64,000 bases of DNA from Actinomycetota bacterium. Lineage in GTDB: Bacteria; Actinomycetota; Thermoleophilia; Solirubrobacterales; 70-9. The stretch spans positions 18,236 through 82,235 of the forward strand of contig JAFDWF010000126.1 in NCBI GenBank assembly GCA_018268575.1, read 5' to 3'. The first letter of the stretch is position 1, and each line of letters starts with the position of its first letter. A program made the translations under genes and the position numbers. The notes under the pieces are model-generated. The model worked only from the letters and a program-made list of their open reading frames with translations, did not search any database and was not told the DNA's origin. Shown piece by piece: positions 16,459 through 26,108 of this stretch.

Positions 16459-18566
16459 GGCTGGCCGTCGACATGGGGGGCACTTTCACGGACGTCGTGT
16501 TGGAGCGCGGCGACCGCCGCGTCAGCCTCTACAAGGCCCCCACCACGCCGAGCAATCCCGCCGACGGGATCCTCGCCGGGATCGGCCTGGCCGCGGCTGA
16601 CGTCGGGCTGACCACCGCGGAGCTGCTGAACCGCACCAAGGTGCTGATCCACGGCACCACCCGGGCGACCAACGCGATCCTCACCGGCACCCAGGCGAAG
16701 ACCGCGTTCCTCACCACCGAGGGCCACCCCGACATCCTCGTCTTCCGCATGGGTGGGCGCGAGAACCCCTTCGACCACTCGCGCGAGTACCCCGACCCCT
16801 ACGTCCCGCGCTCGCTGACCTTCGAGATCGCCGAGCGCCTCGACTACCGGGGCCGGGTCGTGCGCCCGCTCGAGAGGTCCTCGGTCGAAGCGGCGATCGC
16901 ACGGATGGCCGAGGCGGAAGTGGAAGCGGCCGGCGTCTGCCTGCTCTGGTCGATCGCCAACGGCGCGCATGAGCTCGCGGTCGGCGAGATGCTGGAAGCG
17001 GAGCTTCCCCAGGTTGCCGTCACCCTCTCTCATCAGCTGAACCCGATCGTGCGCGAGTACCACCGGGCCTCGGCAGCCTGCATCGACGCTTCACTGAAGC
17101 CGCTGATGACCGAGTACCTGGCTGGACTGGAGCAGCGGCTGGTCGACGAGGGCTTCGGCGGCCGGCTGATGGTCGCCAGCGTCAGCGGCGGCCTGCTCGC
17201 TTCCTCCTGGTTGGCCCAGGCGCCGATCCAGGCGATCAACTCAGGCCCCGCCCTGGCCCCGATCGCCGGCCGGCACTACGCCTCGCGCGAGAGCAGCGCC
17301 GAGACCGCCGTGGTGATCGACACCGGCGGCACCAGCCTGGACGTCAGCGTCGTTCGTCGCGGCGATATTCCCCGCACCCGCGACACCTGGCTCGGTGGCC
17401 GCTTCGTCAGCCACCTGACCGGGTTCCCGTCGATCGACGTGCGGACCACCGGCTCGGGCGGTGGCAGCATCGCCACCGTCGATGCCGGTGGTCTGCTCGG
17501 GGTCGGGCCGGAGAGCGCCGGGGCCGAGCCTGGCCCCGCCTGCTACGGCCGTGGCGGCGAGTGGGCGACGGTCACCGACGCCTGCATGGTCCTCGGCTAC
17601 CTCGACCCCGAGCGGCTCGGTCGGCTCAACGTCGCTGTCGACCGGCTGGCGGCCGAGCGCGTGATCGAGGAGCAGATCGGCGCCCCTCTCGGCCTCGACC
17701 GCGAGGCGGCCGCGGCCGCCGTCGTCCGCGTCGCCACCGAGCAGATGGTCCACGCGATCGAGGAGGTGACCACCGAGCAGGGCGTCGACCCGCGCTCGGC
17801 GGTGCTCGTCTCCGGCGGTGGTGCGGCCGGCTTCAACGTCGTCGCGATGGCGAAGCGCCTCGGCTGCAACACCCTGGTGATCCCGCGGACCAGCTCGGCC
17901 CTGAGCGCGACCGGGGGCCTGCTCTCGCCGGTCTTCAGCGAGCACGCGCTGGCCCTCCACGCGACCTCGGACCGCTTCCCGGTCGAGGAGGTGAACGCCA
18001 GCCTCGACCGCCTCGCCGCCGAGTGCTGGGCCGGCCTCTCCGGCGCTGAGCTCCAGCCGAGCGGGACCCGGGTCGACTTCATCGCCGAAGCCCGCTACCC
18101 CGGCCAGGTCTGGGAGCTGGAGTTGCCCCTGAAGGTATCCAAGTTCTCCTCCGAGGTCGACATCGTCGCGATGGTCGAGGACTTCCATCGCGTGCACGAA
18201 GAAGTCTTCGCCGTCCGCGACGCCAACTCGCCGATCGAGATCATCGGCCTGCGCGCGCGCATCCTCGTCCCCGCGCCCGGCGACGCCCGGACTGAGACGG
18301 TCGAGGGCTTCGACGTCGGCGGCGAGAGCGAGCGCGACGCCTATTTCGACGGGCTCGGCTGGACCCGGGTCCAGGTGGTCGGCTCGGGCCAGGTGAGCTT
18401 GGTCGAGGGCCCGGCGATCCTCGAGCTGCCGGGAACCTCGGTCGTCCTCGACCCCGGCGCCGTCGCCACCAGGGGGCTCGGGGGATCGCTCCTGGTCTCG
18501 CCGCGCCCAGATTCAAACCTTCGATTCGGAAAGGCGGAGTCGGATGACTCAATTCGATCCCATTGA
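16455..18566 (+). CDS. hyuA: hydantoinase/oxoprolinase subunit A
   Basis: A 703-residue HyuA-type protein. It begins with the ASKHA nucleotide-binding loop DMGGTFTDVV, has a second phosphate-contact region IDTGGTSLDVSV and conserved RTTGSGGGSIA and VSGGGAAGFN segments. With HyuB it forms an ATP-dependent amidohydrolase acting on five-membered cyclic amides such as hydantoins, 5-oxoproline, N-methylhydantoin or, in relatives, acetone and acetophenone carboxylation. It overlaps the Ldh gene at the start and HyuB by 23 bases at the end. The substrate class is known for the family; the exact substrate is not. Confidence 0.92.
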   Translation: MRLAVDMGGTFTDVVLERGDRRVSLYKAPTTPSNPADGILAGIGLAAADVGLTTAELLNRTKVLIHGTTRATNAILTGTQAKTAFLTTEGHPDILVFRMGGRENPFDHSREYPDPYVPRSLTFEIAERLDYRGRVVRPLERSSVEAAIARMAEAEVEAAGVCLLWSIANGAHELAVGEMLEAELPQVAVTLSHQLNPIVREYHRASAACIDASLKPLMTEYLAGLEQRLVDEGFGGRLMVASVSGGLLASSWLAQAPIQAINSGPALAPIAGRHYASRESSAETAVVIDTGGTSLDVSVVRRGDIPRTRDTWLGGRFVSHLTGFPSIDVRTTGSGGGSIATVDAGGLLGVGPESAGAEPGPACYGRGGEWATVTDACMVLGYLDPERLGRLNVAVDRLAAERVIEEQIGAPLGLDREAAAAAVVRVATEQMVHAIEEVTTEQGVDPRSAVLVSGGGAAGFNVVAMAKRLGCNTLVIPRTSSALSATGGLLSPVFSEHALALHATSDRFPVEEVNASLDRLAAECWAGLSGAELQPSGTRVDFIAEARYPGQVWELELPLKVSKFSSEVDIVAMVEDFHRVHEEVFAVRDANSPIEIIGLRARILVPAPGDARTETVEGFDVGGESERDAYFDGLGWTRVQVVGSGQVSLVEGPAILELPGTSVVLDPGAVATRGLGGSLLVSPRPDSNLRFGKAESDDSIRSH

Positions 18567-20313
18567 CATGGCGGTGTTGTCGAGTCGCGTCACCGCGATC
18601 GTCCGCAGCATGGCGAACACGCTGATCCGAACCGGCCGCTCGGTGATCCTCAACACCGGGCGCGACTTCTCCTGCTGCGTGATCACCGGCCGGGACGAGC
18701 TGCTCTGCGTCGCCGACAGCCTCCCCACCCACGTGCTCAGCGGCCCCGACATCATGGCCGCGAGCATGCGGGAACTGCACCCGGATCTGCGCCCTGGCGA
18801 CGCCTTTCTGCACAACTCCCCCTACCACGGCAACTCGCACCCCGCCGACGTCTCGATGCTGATCCCGGTCTTCGACGACGACGGCAGGCACCGCTTCACC
18901 GTCCTCAGCAAGGCCCACCTGGCCGACATCGGCAACGCCGAGCCGACCCCCTACTCGGCCTCCGCCCAGGACGTGTACGAGGAGGGCGCGCTGATCTTCC
19001 CCTGCGTGAAGGTGCAGGAGGACTACAGGGACCTCGAGGACATCATCCGCATGTGCCAGGTGCGGATCCGCGTACCCGACAAGTGGTGGGGCGACTACCT
19101 CGCGCTACTCGGTTCGGCCCGGGTCGGTGAGCGCCAGGTCAAGGCGCTGGCGGCCGAGGTTGGCTGGGACCACCTGGACGAGTTCGTCGGTGCCTGGCTC
19201 GACTACAGCGAGGGCCGCATGGCCGACGTGATCGGCGAGCTACCGGAAGGTGAGCTGGAGGTCAAGACCCAGCACGACGGCTTCAGGCACATGACCGACG
19301 ACATCCCGATCAACGTCAAGCTGAGGATCGCCGATGGTGAGGTCGACGTCGACCTGACCGACAACCTTGACTGCCTGCCGTGCGGGCTGAACCTGACCGA
19401 GGCAACCGCCACCTCGGCCGCGATGCTCGGGATCTTCAACGCCACCAGCGGCTACGCGCCGCCGAACGCCGGCAGCTTCAGGCGGATCAAGGTCCACCTG
19501 CGGGAGAATTGCATAGTCGGGATCCCGCGGCACCCGGCCAGCTGCTCGGTCTCGACCTGTAACTTCGTCGACCGCGTCGGCAACGCCGTCCAGCGCGGCA
19601 TCGCCGAGCTGGCGGACGGCTTCGGGATGGCCGAGTGCGGGTTCTCGACCCCGGTTTCGGTCGGGGTCCTCTCTGGCAAGGACCCGCGCCACGACGACAC
19701 TCCCTACATCGACCAGCTCGTCCTCGGCTGGACCGGCGGCCCCGCCTGCGCGCTCGCCGACGGCTGGCTGACGATGGGCGGCATCGGCGACGCCGGGGTC
19801 CTTCAGCGCGACTCGGTCGAGGTCGACGAGCTGCGCTTCCCGCTGCGCATCGACTCGCAGCGGATCCTTCCCGACTCCGAGGGCGCGGGCTGGCGTCGCG
19901 GGGCGCCGGGCGCTGCGGTGGAGATCACCCCGACCGACACCGAGATCCTCTTCATGTACCTGAGCGACGGAACCGTCAACCCTCCGCTCGGGGCCCGCGG
20001 CGGCGGCGCCGGCGGGACCGCCCGGCAGACCCTGCGCAAGCTCGACGGCGAGACCGAAGAGCTGGGCGTGTGGGGCCGGGTGACGGTGGACGCCGGAGAG
20101 ACGATCCGCAGCCACTGCAACGGCGGCGGCGGTTACGGCGACCCCCAATCCCGCGAGCCCGAGCGCGTCCTCAAGGACGTGCGCGAAGGCCTCGTCACGC
20201 GCGAGCGCGCCGCCGAGGTCTACCGGGTCGCGATCGACGAGCGGCTCGAGCTCGACGAGGAGGCGACGGTGGCCCTTCGAGCCGGCCGTACGGGGGAGGG
20301 GGGTGCGCTGTGA
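18544..20313 (+). CDS. hyuB: hydantoinase/oxoprolinase subunit B
   Basis: A 589-residue HyuB-type protein, the partner of the preceding HyuA. Typical features are the start DPIDMAVLSSRVTAIVRSMA, the HNSPYHGNSHPADV region, the glycine-rich GARGGGAGG near residue 485 and CNGGGGYGDP near the C-terminus. It forms the catalytic complex with HyuA; both subunits are needed in characterised relatives. Start ATG 18544 lies inside the end of HyuA. Its stop overlaps the aminotransferase GTG start. Confidence 0.92.
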   Translation: MTQFDPIDMAVLSSRVTAIVRSMANTLIRTGRSVILNTGRDFSCCVITGRDELLCVADSLPTHVLSGPDIMAASMRELHPDLRPGDAFLHNSPYHGNSHPADVSMLIPVFDDDGRHRFTVLSKAHLADIGNAEPTPYSASAQDVYEEGALIFPCVKVQEDYRDLEDIIRMCQVRIRVPDKWWGDYLALLGSARVGERQVKALAAEVGWDHLDEFVGAWLDYSEGRMADVIGELPEGELEVKTQHDGFRHMTDDIPINVKLRIADGEVDVDLTDNLDCLPCGLNLTEATATSAAMLGIFNATSGYAPPNAGSFRRIKVHLRENCIVGIPRHPASCSVSTCNFVDRVGNAVQRGIAELADGFGMAECGFSTPVSVGVLSGKDPRHDDTPYIDQLVLGWTGGPACALADGWLTMGGIGDAGVLQRDSVEVDELRFPLRIDSQRILPDSEGAGWRRGAPGAAVEITPTDTEILFMYLSDGTVNPPLGARGGGAGGTARQTLRKLDGETEELGVWGRVTVDAGETIRSHCNGGGGYGDPQSREPERVLKDVREGLVTRERAAEVYRVAIDERLELDEEATVALRAGRTGEGGAL

Positions 20314-21644
20314 GACACGCCACCTTCCTGCCGTCGATGCTGGCGCCCGACGAGCGCACTCAGACCTACATCAAGCAGGGCCGGGGCGTCGAGCTGACCC
20401 TCGGCGACGGCCGCACGGTCATCGACGGTGGCTCGCTCAGCTCCTGCATCGTCGGGCACGCCCACCCCAAGGTCGTCGCCGCCGTCCAGGAGGCGGCCGA
20501 AAAGGGCTCGATCGGCGACGGGACCGGCTGGGACCCGCGCGAGCAGGCGGCCGAAAACCTGCTGCGGATCGCCTTCAAGGATGAGGACTGGGCCAAGGGC
20601 GTCGCTTTGTTCATTTCCGCCAGCGAAGCGGCAGATCTCGGACTGCTCCTGGCTCAGACCCTTACCGGACGCGAGCCCTTCGTCAGCCGCGAGCGCGGCT
20701 ACCACGGCGCCGTCGGCCTCGGCCGCTCGGTCAGCTTCAACAAGCTCTGGAAGCCCAAGCTAGTCGCTGGCGAGAACGGGTCCGAGGTGCTCCCTCCGGA
20801 GCCGGCCACGATTCGCCGGCTGCCGGTGCCTGAGTGCGGGCACGGAACCCCGGCTACGTACGACCCCGACCACCGCTGCATCGAGTCCTGCCTACGCGAC
20901 GCGCCGAAGCTGCTCGAGGGCGCGGCGGCGGTGATCATGGACTCCACACAAGGCTCAGTCTCCCCGTCACCGGCCTACCACGACGCCCTGGCCGAAGCCG
21001 CGCGCGAGGCTGGCGCGCTCTGGATCGCCGACGAAACCGTCACCGCCTTCGGCCGCTTCGGCCATTGGTTCTCGTTCCAGCGCGGTGAGCAGCGGCCCGA
21101 TCTCGTCCAGCTCGGCAAGGGGATCACCGGCGGCGCGGCGCCCGGCGGCGCCCTCGTCCTCAGCGAGCAGGTGCTGGAGCAGATCGGCGACCGTCGCTGG
21201 ACGACCTCGAGCACCTTTCGTGGCCACCCGGTCACGGTCGCGGCGATCTCGGCGACGCTGCGCGTCGTCGAGGAAGAGGGACTGGTCGAGCGCTCCGCCG
21301 AGCTGGGTCTCGAGCTGGCGCGCGAAGCTGATGCGATCGCCTCCCGGCACCCCTGCGTCCTCCGCGTCGTCGGGGGCAGCGGTCTGCTGCGCCAGTTCCA
21401 GCTCGACGTCCCCGAGTGGCGGACCGAAGCGAAGTGGGAGGGTGGCCTCAAGGTCGACTCCCTGCCTGAGCTCGTCCATCGCGAGGGGGTCGAGCGCGGC
21501 GCCTACATCGGGATCTTCAGCGGTCAGACCGTGTGGGTGATCCCGCCCCTGATCATCTCCCGCGACCAGCTCGCCCACGTCCTGGAAGCGCTCGACGAGT
21601 CCCTCGCCGTCGCCGACCGGGCGCTGGAAGGCGGCCGGCTGTGA
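20310..21644 (+). CDS. class III PLP-dependent aminotransferase
   Basis: A 444-residue fold-type I aminotransferase of the glutamate-1-semialdehyde aminomutase/omega-transaminase group. The PLP contacts are Asp241 in IADETVTAFGRFG and the Schiff-base Lys270 in QLGKGITGG. The start is GTG 20310, overlapping the HyuB TGA; no earlier start avoids a long overlap. The expected role is removal or interchange of the amino group from a hydantoinase product (a carbamoyl- or amino-acid). The gene overlaps the following RidA start, a pairing that fits enamine or imine formation by PLP enzymes. Confidence 0.88.
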   Translation: MRHATFLPSMLAPDERTQTYIKQGRGVELTLGDGRTVIDGGSLSSCIVGHAHPKVVAAVQEAAEKGSIGDGTGWDPREQAAENLLRIAFKDEDWAKGVALFISASEAADLGLLLAQTLTGREPFVSRERGYHGAVGLGRSVSFNKLWKPKLVAGENGSEVLPPEPATIRRLPVPECGHGTPATYDPDHRCIESCLRDAPKLLEGAAAVIMDSTQGSVSPSPAYHDALAEAAREAGALWIADETVTAFGRFGHWFSFQRGEQRPDLVQLGKGITGGAAPGGALVLSEQVLEQIGDRRWTTSSTFRGHPVTVAAISATLRVVEEEGLVERSAELGLELAREADAIASRHPCVLRVVGGSGLLRQFQLDVPEWRTEAKWEGGLKVDSLPELVHREGVERGAYIGIFSGQTVWVIPPLIISRDQLAHVLEALDESLAVADRALEGGRL

Positions 21645-22033
21645 GCGGCGTCAAGCGTCACCCGCATCCCAGCGGGCTCTCGATCAGCGAATCGGTTTCC
21701 GTTTCCGGGCCCGGGACCTGGATCCACGTCTCCGGCCAGATTCCGATCGGTCCCGACGGCGAGGTGCTCGTCGGGCCGATGGGCGACCAGGCGCGCAACT
21801 GCCTTGAGTCGCTCGACCGCGCCCTCGTCAACGCCGGGTCGTCGCTCGCCGACATCGTCAAGATCACCCTCTTCATCACCGACTTCACGCGCCTGGCCGA
21901 GGTCAACGCAGTTCGTGCCGAGTTCTTTGACGGGTTCCCGGCCAGTTCGGCGGTGGAGGTCTCGAGACTGTTCGGCGGCGCCGAGTTGGAGATCGAGGCC
22001 GTCGCCTTCAAACCGGATCGGGCGGCGGGCTGA
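21641..22033 (+). CDS. RidA-family enamine/imine deaminase
   Basis: A 130-residue RidA/YjgF/UK114 protein. It has VSGQIPIGPDGE and the domain core QARNCLESLDRALVNAG, DIVKITLFITDF and an FP-A-S-S-AVEVSRL ending. The conserved Arg in the family C-terminus (RVEIE) is replaced by GAELEIEA, so deaminase activity is uncertain. Start GTG 21641 overlaps the aminotransferase stop. RidA proteins release ammonia from reactive 2-aminoacrylate-like products of PLP enzymes, which suits its position. Confidence 0.85.
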   Translation: MSGVKRHPHPSGLSISESVSVSGPGTWIHVSGQIPIGPDGEVLVGPMGDQARNCLESLDRALVNAGSSLADIVKITLFITDFTRLAEVNAVRAEFFDGFPASSAVEVSRLFGGAELEIEAVAFKPDRAAG

Positions 22034-22045
22034 CCCATGACGGCG

Positions 22046-24070
22046 CTACCGGTTTCCGTCTTCGTCGCTTCGAGCCGGGACTTCCAGGGCGCTCTCGATG
22101 CGCCCGAGCCGGCCGCCGACCTGCCGCAGGCGCAACGCCAGCTGGAGTTGGAGCCGGGCGTCGTCGGGCTCGCGCCAGTCCTCGCCAAGCAGCTCGGAGA
22201 TCCGGGCCATCCGCTTGTAGAGGGTGTTGGTGTGGACGAAGGCGGCTTTGGCGGTGTTGGTCATGTTGCCGTCGTTCGCGAACCACACTTCCAGCGTGGT
22301 CAGGAGTTCGGCGCCGCGCTCCTGGTCGTAGCGGAGGACCGGGCCGAGGACCCGCTCGATGAAGCGCTCGAGCTGGTGGGGCTGGGCGGAACCGAAGACG
22401 ATGCCGAAGGTGTCGGCTTCCTCCGCGAGGACGATCTGCCCGGTCCGACCAAGGGCGAGGGCAAGCTGCAGCGCCTGCCTGCTTTCCTCGTAGGTGTCCG
22501 CGACCGACTCGATGCCGCTCGTCGCCCGGGAGATCGCGATCGTCGCCGGCTGCTCATCGCCCGGCGCCGCCAGCGCCCGCTCGACCTCGGCCCCGATCGA
22601 GTCCGCTTCTGTGCTCGGCAGGACCAGGACGAGGAGGCCGTCGCGTTCACTCATCAGCCCGCCCCGCGCGGCCGCGGTCTGGCTCAGCCGCAGGCGGGTC
22701 CAGCGCCGCTGCCGGTCGCCGAGATCGACCAGCCCGACCACGAACTCGCGGTTCGGATCCCAGCCGAGTTTGTCGGCGCGCCGCAACAGCGTGGCTTCGT
22801 CATTGCCGACGCCGCCGATCAGGTCGTCGAGCAGCTCACCTCGGACGACGCTCTCGGCCTGCGCCCGGGCGAGCCCGTTGGCGATCGAGAGGGCAACCGG
22901 CAGGGCGGCCGATTCGAGCAGCTGAAGGTCGCCGTCCTGCGGCGAGTGCTTGGAGAGCAGCAGCGTCCCGAGCGACTCCGAGCGGGCCTGCATCGGCACG
23001 ACCAGTCGCGCGGGCTCGCCGCCGGCCGCGGACATCTGGAAGCTCTTGCCTCCCTCGGGCGTGGCGGCGACCGTGCTGACCAGCGCGACCGGAAGCGTCT
23101 CCTCCTCAGGCGCTCCGGCCGCCGCCACGACGTGGCTTTCGTAGTCGAGCACGACCGCGCGTCCGTCGAGGGACTCGGCGATGGCCGAGATCATCTCGTT
23201 CAGCTTGGCGCCGTCGAGGGCGAGCTTACTCAGATGCCCCTGCAGGTCGATCGCCTGTTCGGCGAGCTCGGCGTTGACCTGGCTCAGCCAGCTGGCCTCG
23301 CGCAGGGCTTCGGAGGCGGTCATCACGCCGCTGAGAAGCTGCACGTTGGAGAGGGCGAGGGCGGCGTGGTCGGCGAGCGTCTGCAGCAGCCGCACGTCGT
23401 TGGGCGTGAAGGAGCGCTTCCCCCGGTTGGCCGCGATCACGATCCCGAGCAGCTCGTCGCCACGCTTCAGCGGCGCGCCCAGCATCGCCTCGAAGCCTTC
23501 GGCCTTGGCGTTGCCGTCGATCGTGTGGGTGTGCGTGAACCGCTGGTCGGCGAGGTAGTCGTCGGTCCACTCGGCGGTGCCGGTCTGGAGCACGAGGCCG
23601 CCGAGGCCGACTCCCTCGGAGAGACGAATCCGTCGCACCGGCTCGTCGGCGACGATGCCGTCGGTGGCGCGGTGGTAGGTGTCGCCGCTTTCGGGGTCGA
23701 CCAGGGTGATCCAGGCGGCGTCCGCGCTCAGCAGCGAGCGGGCGCGCCGGCAGATCTCCCAGAGCACGGCATCGGGCTCGCGCAACGCGGCGAGGCTCGC
23801 GACCGTCTCGATCAGGGCGCGCAGCTCCTGCTCGCGCCGGCTACGCTCGAAGTGCAGCTCTCGCATTCGAAGCGCCCGGTCGAAGGCGTCGTCGATCCGT
23901 TCCTGCTCGGCCGCCGTCGGGTTCGTGCGCCGCAGCGCTTCGCGTACTTCCGCGAGTTCCGCCATGGACCCGTCCTCCTCGATGAAACGGAGAACCTCCT
24001 CCATGAACTCCAGCGCTGAGACCCGGGTGGACTCCCGGCCAGCCTGCCCGGCGTCGCTGGCAGATCGCAT
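22046..24070 (-). CDS. GAF-PucR transcriptional regulator
   Basis: About 674 residues if translation starts at 24070; ATG at 24004 or 23965 is also possible, and a long upstream extension is unlikely because it would cover the divergent transporter start. A helical N-terminus is followed by a GAF sensor domain (about 83-240, with LREPDAVLWEICRRA and LGAPLKRGDELLGIVI), a middle PucR/CdaR region, and a C-terminal PucR helix-turn-helix (NMTNTAKAAFVHTNTLYKR). PucR proteins activate purine, allantoin or amino-compound catabolic genes. It lies tail-to-tail with the hydantoinase operon and head-to-head with an ABC transporter, making both likely targets. Confidence 0.88.
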   Translation of the reverse strand: MRSASDAGQAGRESTRVSALEFMEEVLRFIEEDGSMAELAEVREALRRTNPTAAEQERIDDAFDRALRMRELHFERSRREQELRALIETVASLAALREPDAVLWEICRRARSLLSADAAWITLVDPESGDTYHRATDGIVADEPVRRIRLSEGVGLGGLVLQTGTAEWTDDYLADQRFTHTHTIDGNAKAEGFEAMLGAPLKRGDELLGIVIAANRGKRSFTPNDVRLLQTLADHAALALSNVQLLSGVMTASEALREASWLSQVNAELAEQAIDLQGHLSKLALDGAKLNEMISAIAESLDGRAVVLDYESHVVAAAGAPEEETLPVALVSTVAATPEGGKSFQMSAAGGEPARLVVPMQARSESLGTLLLSKHSPQDGDLQLLESAALPVALSIANGLARAQAESVVRGELLDDLIGGVGNDEATLLRRADKLGWDPNREFVVGLVDLGDRQRRWTRLRLSQTAAARGGLMSERDGLLVLVLPSTEADSIGAEVERALAAPGDEQPATIAISRATSGIESVADTYEESRQALQLALALGRTGQIVLAEEADTFGIVFGSAQPHQLERFIERVLGPVLRYDQERGAELLTTLEVWFANDGNMTNTAKAAFVHTNTLYKRMARISELLGEDWREPDDARLQLQLALRLRQVGGRLGRIESALEVPARSDEDGNR

Positions 24071-24145
24071 CCCTGCCGCTGACTGTAGCGGGCATTTCCC
24101 GGAGGACCAAGCGGTTCGGGGGTCTGGTTCCCCGCTGTCGGGGGG

Positions 24146-25081
24146 GTGCGGAAATTGAGCTCCGGTTCGCTTGTGATCGGCGACGAGGGCATCACGCCCG
24201 CGCTCCCGGACGGCCCGAGCCCGCGGGAGGCGGGGCGGGCGGGGAGGATCGCGAAGGCGATCCGCTCTGACCGCCAACTCCTGATCCCGGTGGCGGTTCT
24301 GGTTCTCATCCTCCTCTTCGCCTTCCTCGTCCCGACCTTCTGGCCCGAAAGCCCGAGCAAGCAGGACCTGATCAGTGCCCTGCAACCGCCCTCGGGGTCG
24401 CATCCGATGGGCACCGATCAGCTGGGGCGCGACGTCCTCGCGCGGGTCTCAGAGGGCGCGCGGATCTCCTTGGTCGTCGCGCTGCTGGTCACCCTCGGCG
24501 GCGCCGTCGTCGGCGGCGTGATCGGGCTCTTCGCGGGCACCCTGGGCGGCGCCCCCGACGGGATCGCGATGCGGGTGATGGACGCGATCCTGGCCTTCCC
24601 GCCGCTGATCCTGGCGATGGCGGTGACGGTCGGGCTCGGCGTTGGTCTCTCGACCGCGGCCCTCGGCATCGCCCTGGTCTCCGTCCCCTGGTACGCCCGC
24701 CTCTTGCGCTCCGAGGCACTGCGCATCCGCTCCCTGCCCTTCGTCGAAGCAGCCCACGCGATGGGCGCGACCAAAAGCCGGATCATCGCCCGCCACGTCG
24801 TCCCCCACTGCATGCCGGTCCTCGCCATCCAGATGGCCGCCGCCTTCGGCTACGCGATCCTCGCGTTGGCCGGACTCAGCTTCATCGGCCTCGGCGCCCA
24901 GGTCCCCACTCCCGAGTGGGGGGCGATGATCACCGAAGGCCAGCAGTTCACCCTTACCGGCCAGTGGTGGATCGCGATCTTCCCCGGCTTTTTTCTGCTG
25001 ATCACGGTCACCGCCACCAGCATGGTCGCCGACTGCATCCGCGACATCCTCGACCCGCGCGGCAGCTACGCGAGGATCTGA
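24146..25081 (+). CDS. oligopeptide-type ABC transporter permease (DppC-like)
   Basis: A 311-residue inner-membrane permease with an N-terminal membrane segment (LLIPVAVLVLILLFAFLV) and five more hydrophobic stretches. It carries the DppC hallmark HPMGTDQLGRDVLARV and the EAA loop EAAHAMGATKSRIIARHVVP that contacts the ATPases. The start is tentatively GTG 24146; TTG 24155 or GTG 24172 would shorten the cytoplasmic tail only. It forms the channel with the next gene product. The 75-base gap to the divergent PucR gene must hold both promoters. Confidence 0.88.
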   Translation: MRKLSSGSLVIGDEGITPALPDGPSPREAGRAGRIAKAIRSDRQLLIPVAVLVLILLFAFLVPTFWPESPSKQDLISALQPPSGSHPMGTDQLGRDVLARVSEGARISLVVALLVTLGGAVVGGVIGLFAGTLGGAPDGIAMRVMDAILAFPPLILAMAVTVGLGVGLSTAALGIALVSVPWYARLLRSEALRIRSLPFVEAAHAMGATKSRIIARHVVPHCMPVLAIQMAAAFGYAILALAGLSFIGLGAQVPTPEWGAMITEGQQFTLTGQWWIAIFPGFFLLITVTATSMVADCIRDILDPRGSYARI

Positions 25082-25082
25082 G

Positions 25083-26108
25083 ATGGCACGGGTAATCGTC
25101 TACCGGATCCTCGGGTCGATCGCCGCTGTCTTCGGTGCCTCCCTGCTCGCCTTCCTGATCATGCGGGCGCTGCCGGGCGACCCCGCCCGCGTGATCCTCG
25201 GCCCCCTCGCCTCCCCCAAAGCCCTGGTCGAAGTCCGCCACGAGCTCGGCCTCGACAAGAGCCTTTTCGTCCAGTACTGGGACTACATCACCAGCTTCCT
25301 CTCCGGCAACTGGGGCTACTCCTACACTCTGAACGCCCCGGTCAAGTCGCTGTTTGTCGAACGCTTCCCGGCGACGATCGAACTCGCCCTCTTCTCCTTC
25401 ATCTTCACCATGGCGACCGCGATCGCTCTCGCCCTGCTCTCCACCTACCGCCGCCGCCCGGTGACCGATGGAGTGGTGCGCGGAGCTTCCTACCTCGGCT
25501 TCGGCACCCCGCCCTTCTTCCTCGGCGTGCTCCTCTTGATCATCTTCTTCAAGTCCCTGCACTGGCTGCCGGGACCGGAAGGAAGGCTCGGGATCGGAGC
25601 CGAAGCGCCTCCTTCGGCCACCGGCCTCTACCCGATCGACGCGCTCTTGGCCGGCGACCTCTCGACCTTCTGGGAATCGATTCGGCACCTGATCCTGCCC
25701 TCGATCGCATTGGGGGTGGCCTCCTTCTCCTTCATCGTCCGTCTCCTGCGAGCCAACCTGCTCGAGGTCTCCCGCGAGCCCTTCCTGATCGTCGCCCGCG
25801 GCAAGGGCCTTGCTCGCTGGACCGCCTTCCGCCGCCACGCCCTGCCCAATGCCTTCCTCCCGACCCTGACCACGGCGGGGTTGGTGCTGGGCGAATTCTT
25901 GGCGGGCTCGGTCTTGGTCGAACGCGTCTTCGACTGGCCCGGGATCGGCTCCCTCGTCTACGAAGCGATCGTCAAGCAGGACTTCGCGATCGTCCAGGCC
26001 TTCGTCCTCTTCAGCGCCCTGATGTTCGTCGCGGTCAACCTGATCGTCGACCTCCTCTACGCGGCGATCGACCCGCGGGTCCGGATCCCGGCGGTGACCG
26101 CTACCTGA
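25083..26108 (+). CDS. oligopeptide-type ABC transporter permease (DppB-like)
   Basis: A 341-residue permease of the DppB type: N-terminal membrane helix with LAFLIMRALPGDPARVILG, GLDKSLFVQYWDYI, and the EAA-like loop GKGLARWTAFRRHALPNAF, followed by LVERVFDWPGIGSLVYEAI. About six membrane segments. It starts one base after the preceding stop and overlaps the ATPase gene by one base. Confidence 0.9.
   Translation: MARVIVYRILGSIAAVFGASLLAFLIMRALPGDPARVILGPLASPKALVEVRHELGLDKSLFVQYWDYITSFLSGNWGYSYTLNAPVKSLFVERFPATIELALFSFIFTMATAIALALLSTYRRRPVTDGVVRGASYLGFGTPPFFLGVLLLIIFFKSLHWLPGPEGRLGIGAEAPPSATGLYPIDALLAGDLSTFWESIRHLILPSIALGVASFSFIVRLLRANLLEVSREPFLIVARGKGLARWTAFRRHALPNAFLPTLTTAGLVLGEFLAGSVLVERVFDWPGIGSLVYEAIVKQDFAIVQAFVLFSALMFVAVNLIVDLLYAAIDPRVRIPAVTAT

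Noticed and set aside
22037..24019. 660-codon plus-strand frame
   Set aside because: Antisense to a clear GAF-PucR gene; composition typical of a shadow frame.
24071..24403. Upstream extension of the PucR protein by 111 residues
   Set aside because: It would cover the divergent permease gene start, has Arg/Glu-rich low-complexity sequence and no homology to PucR N-termini.
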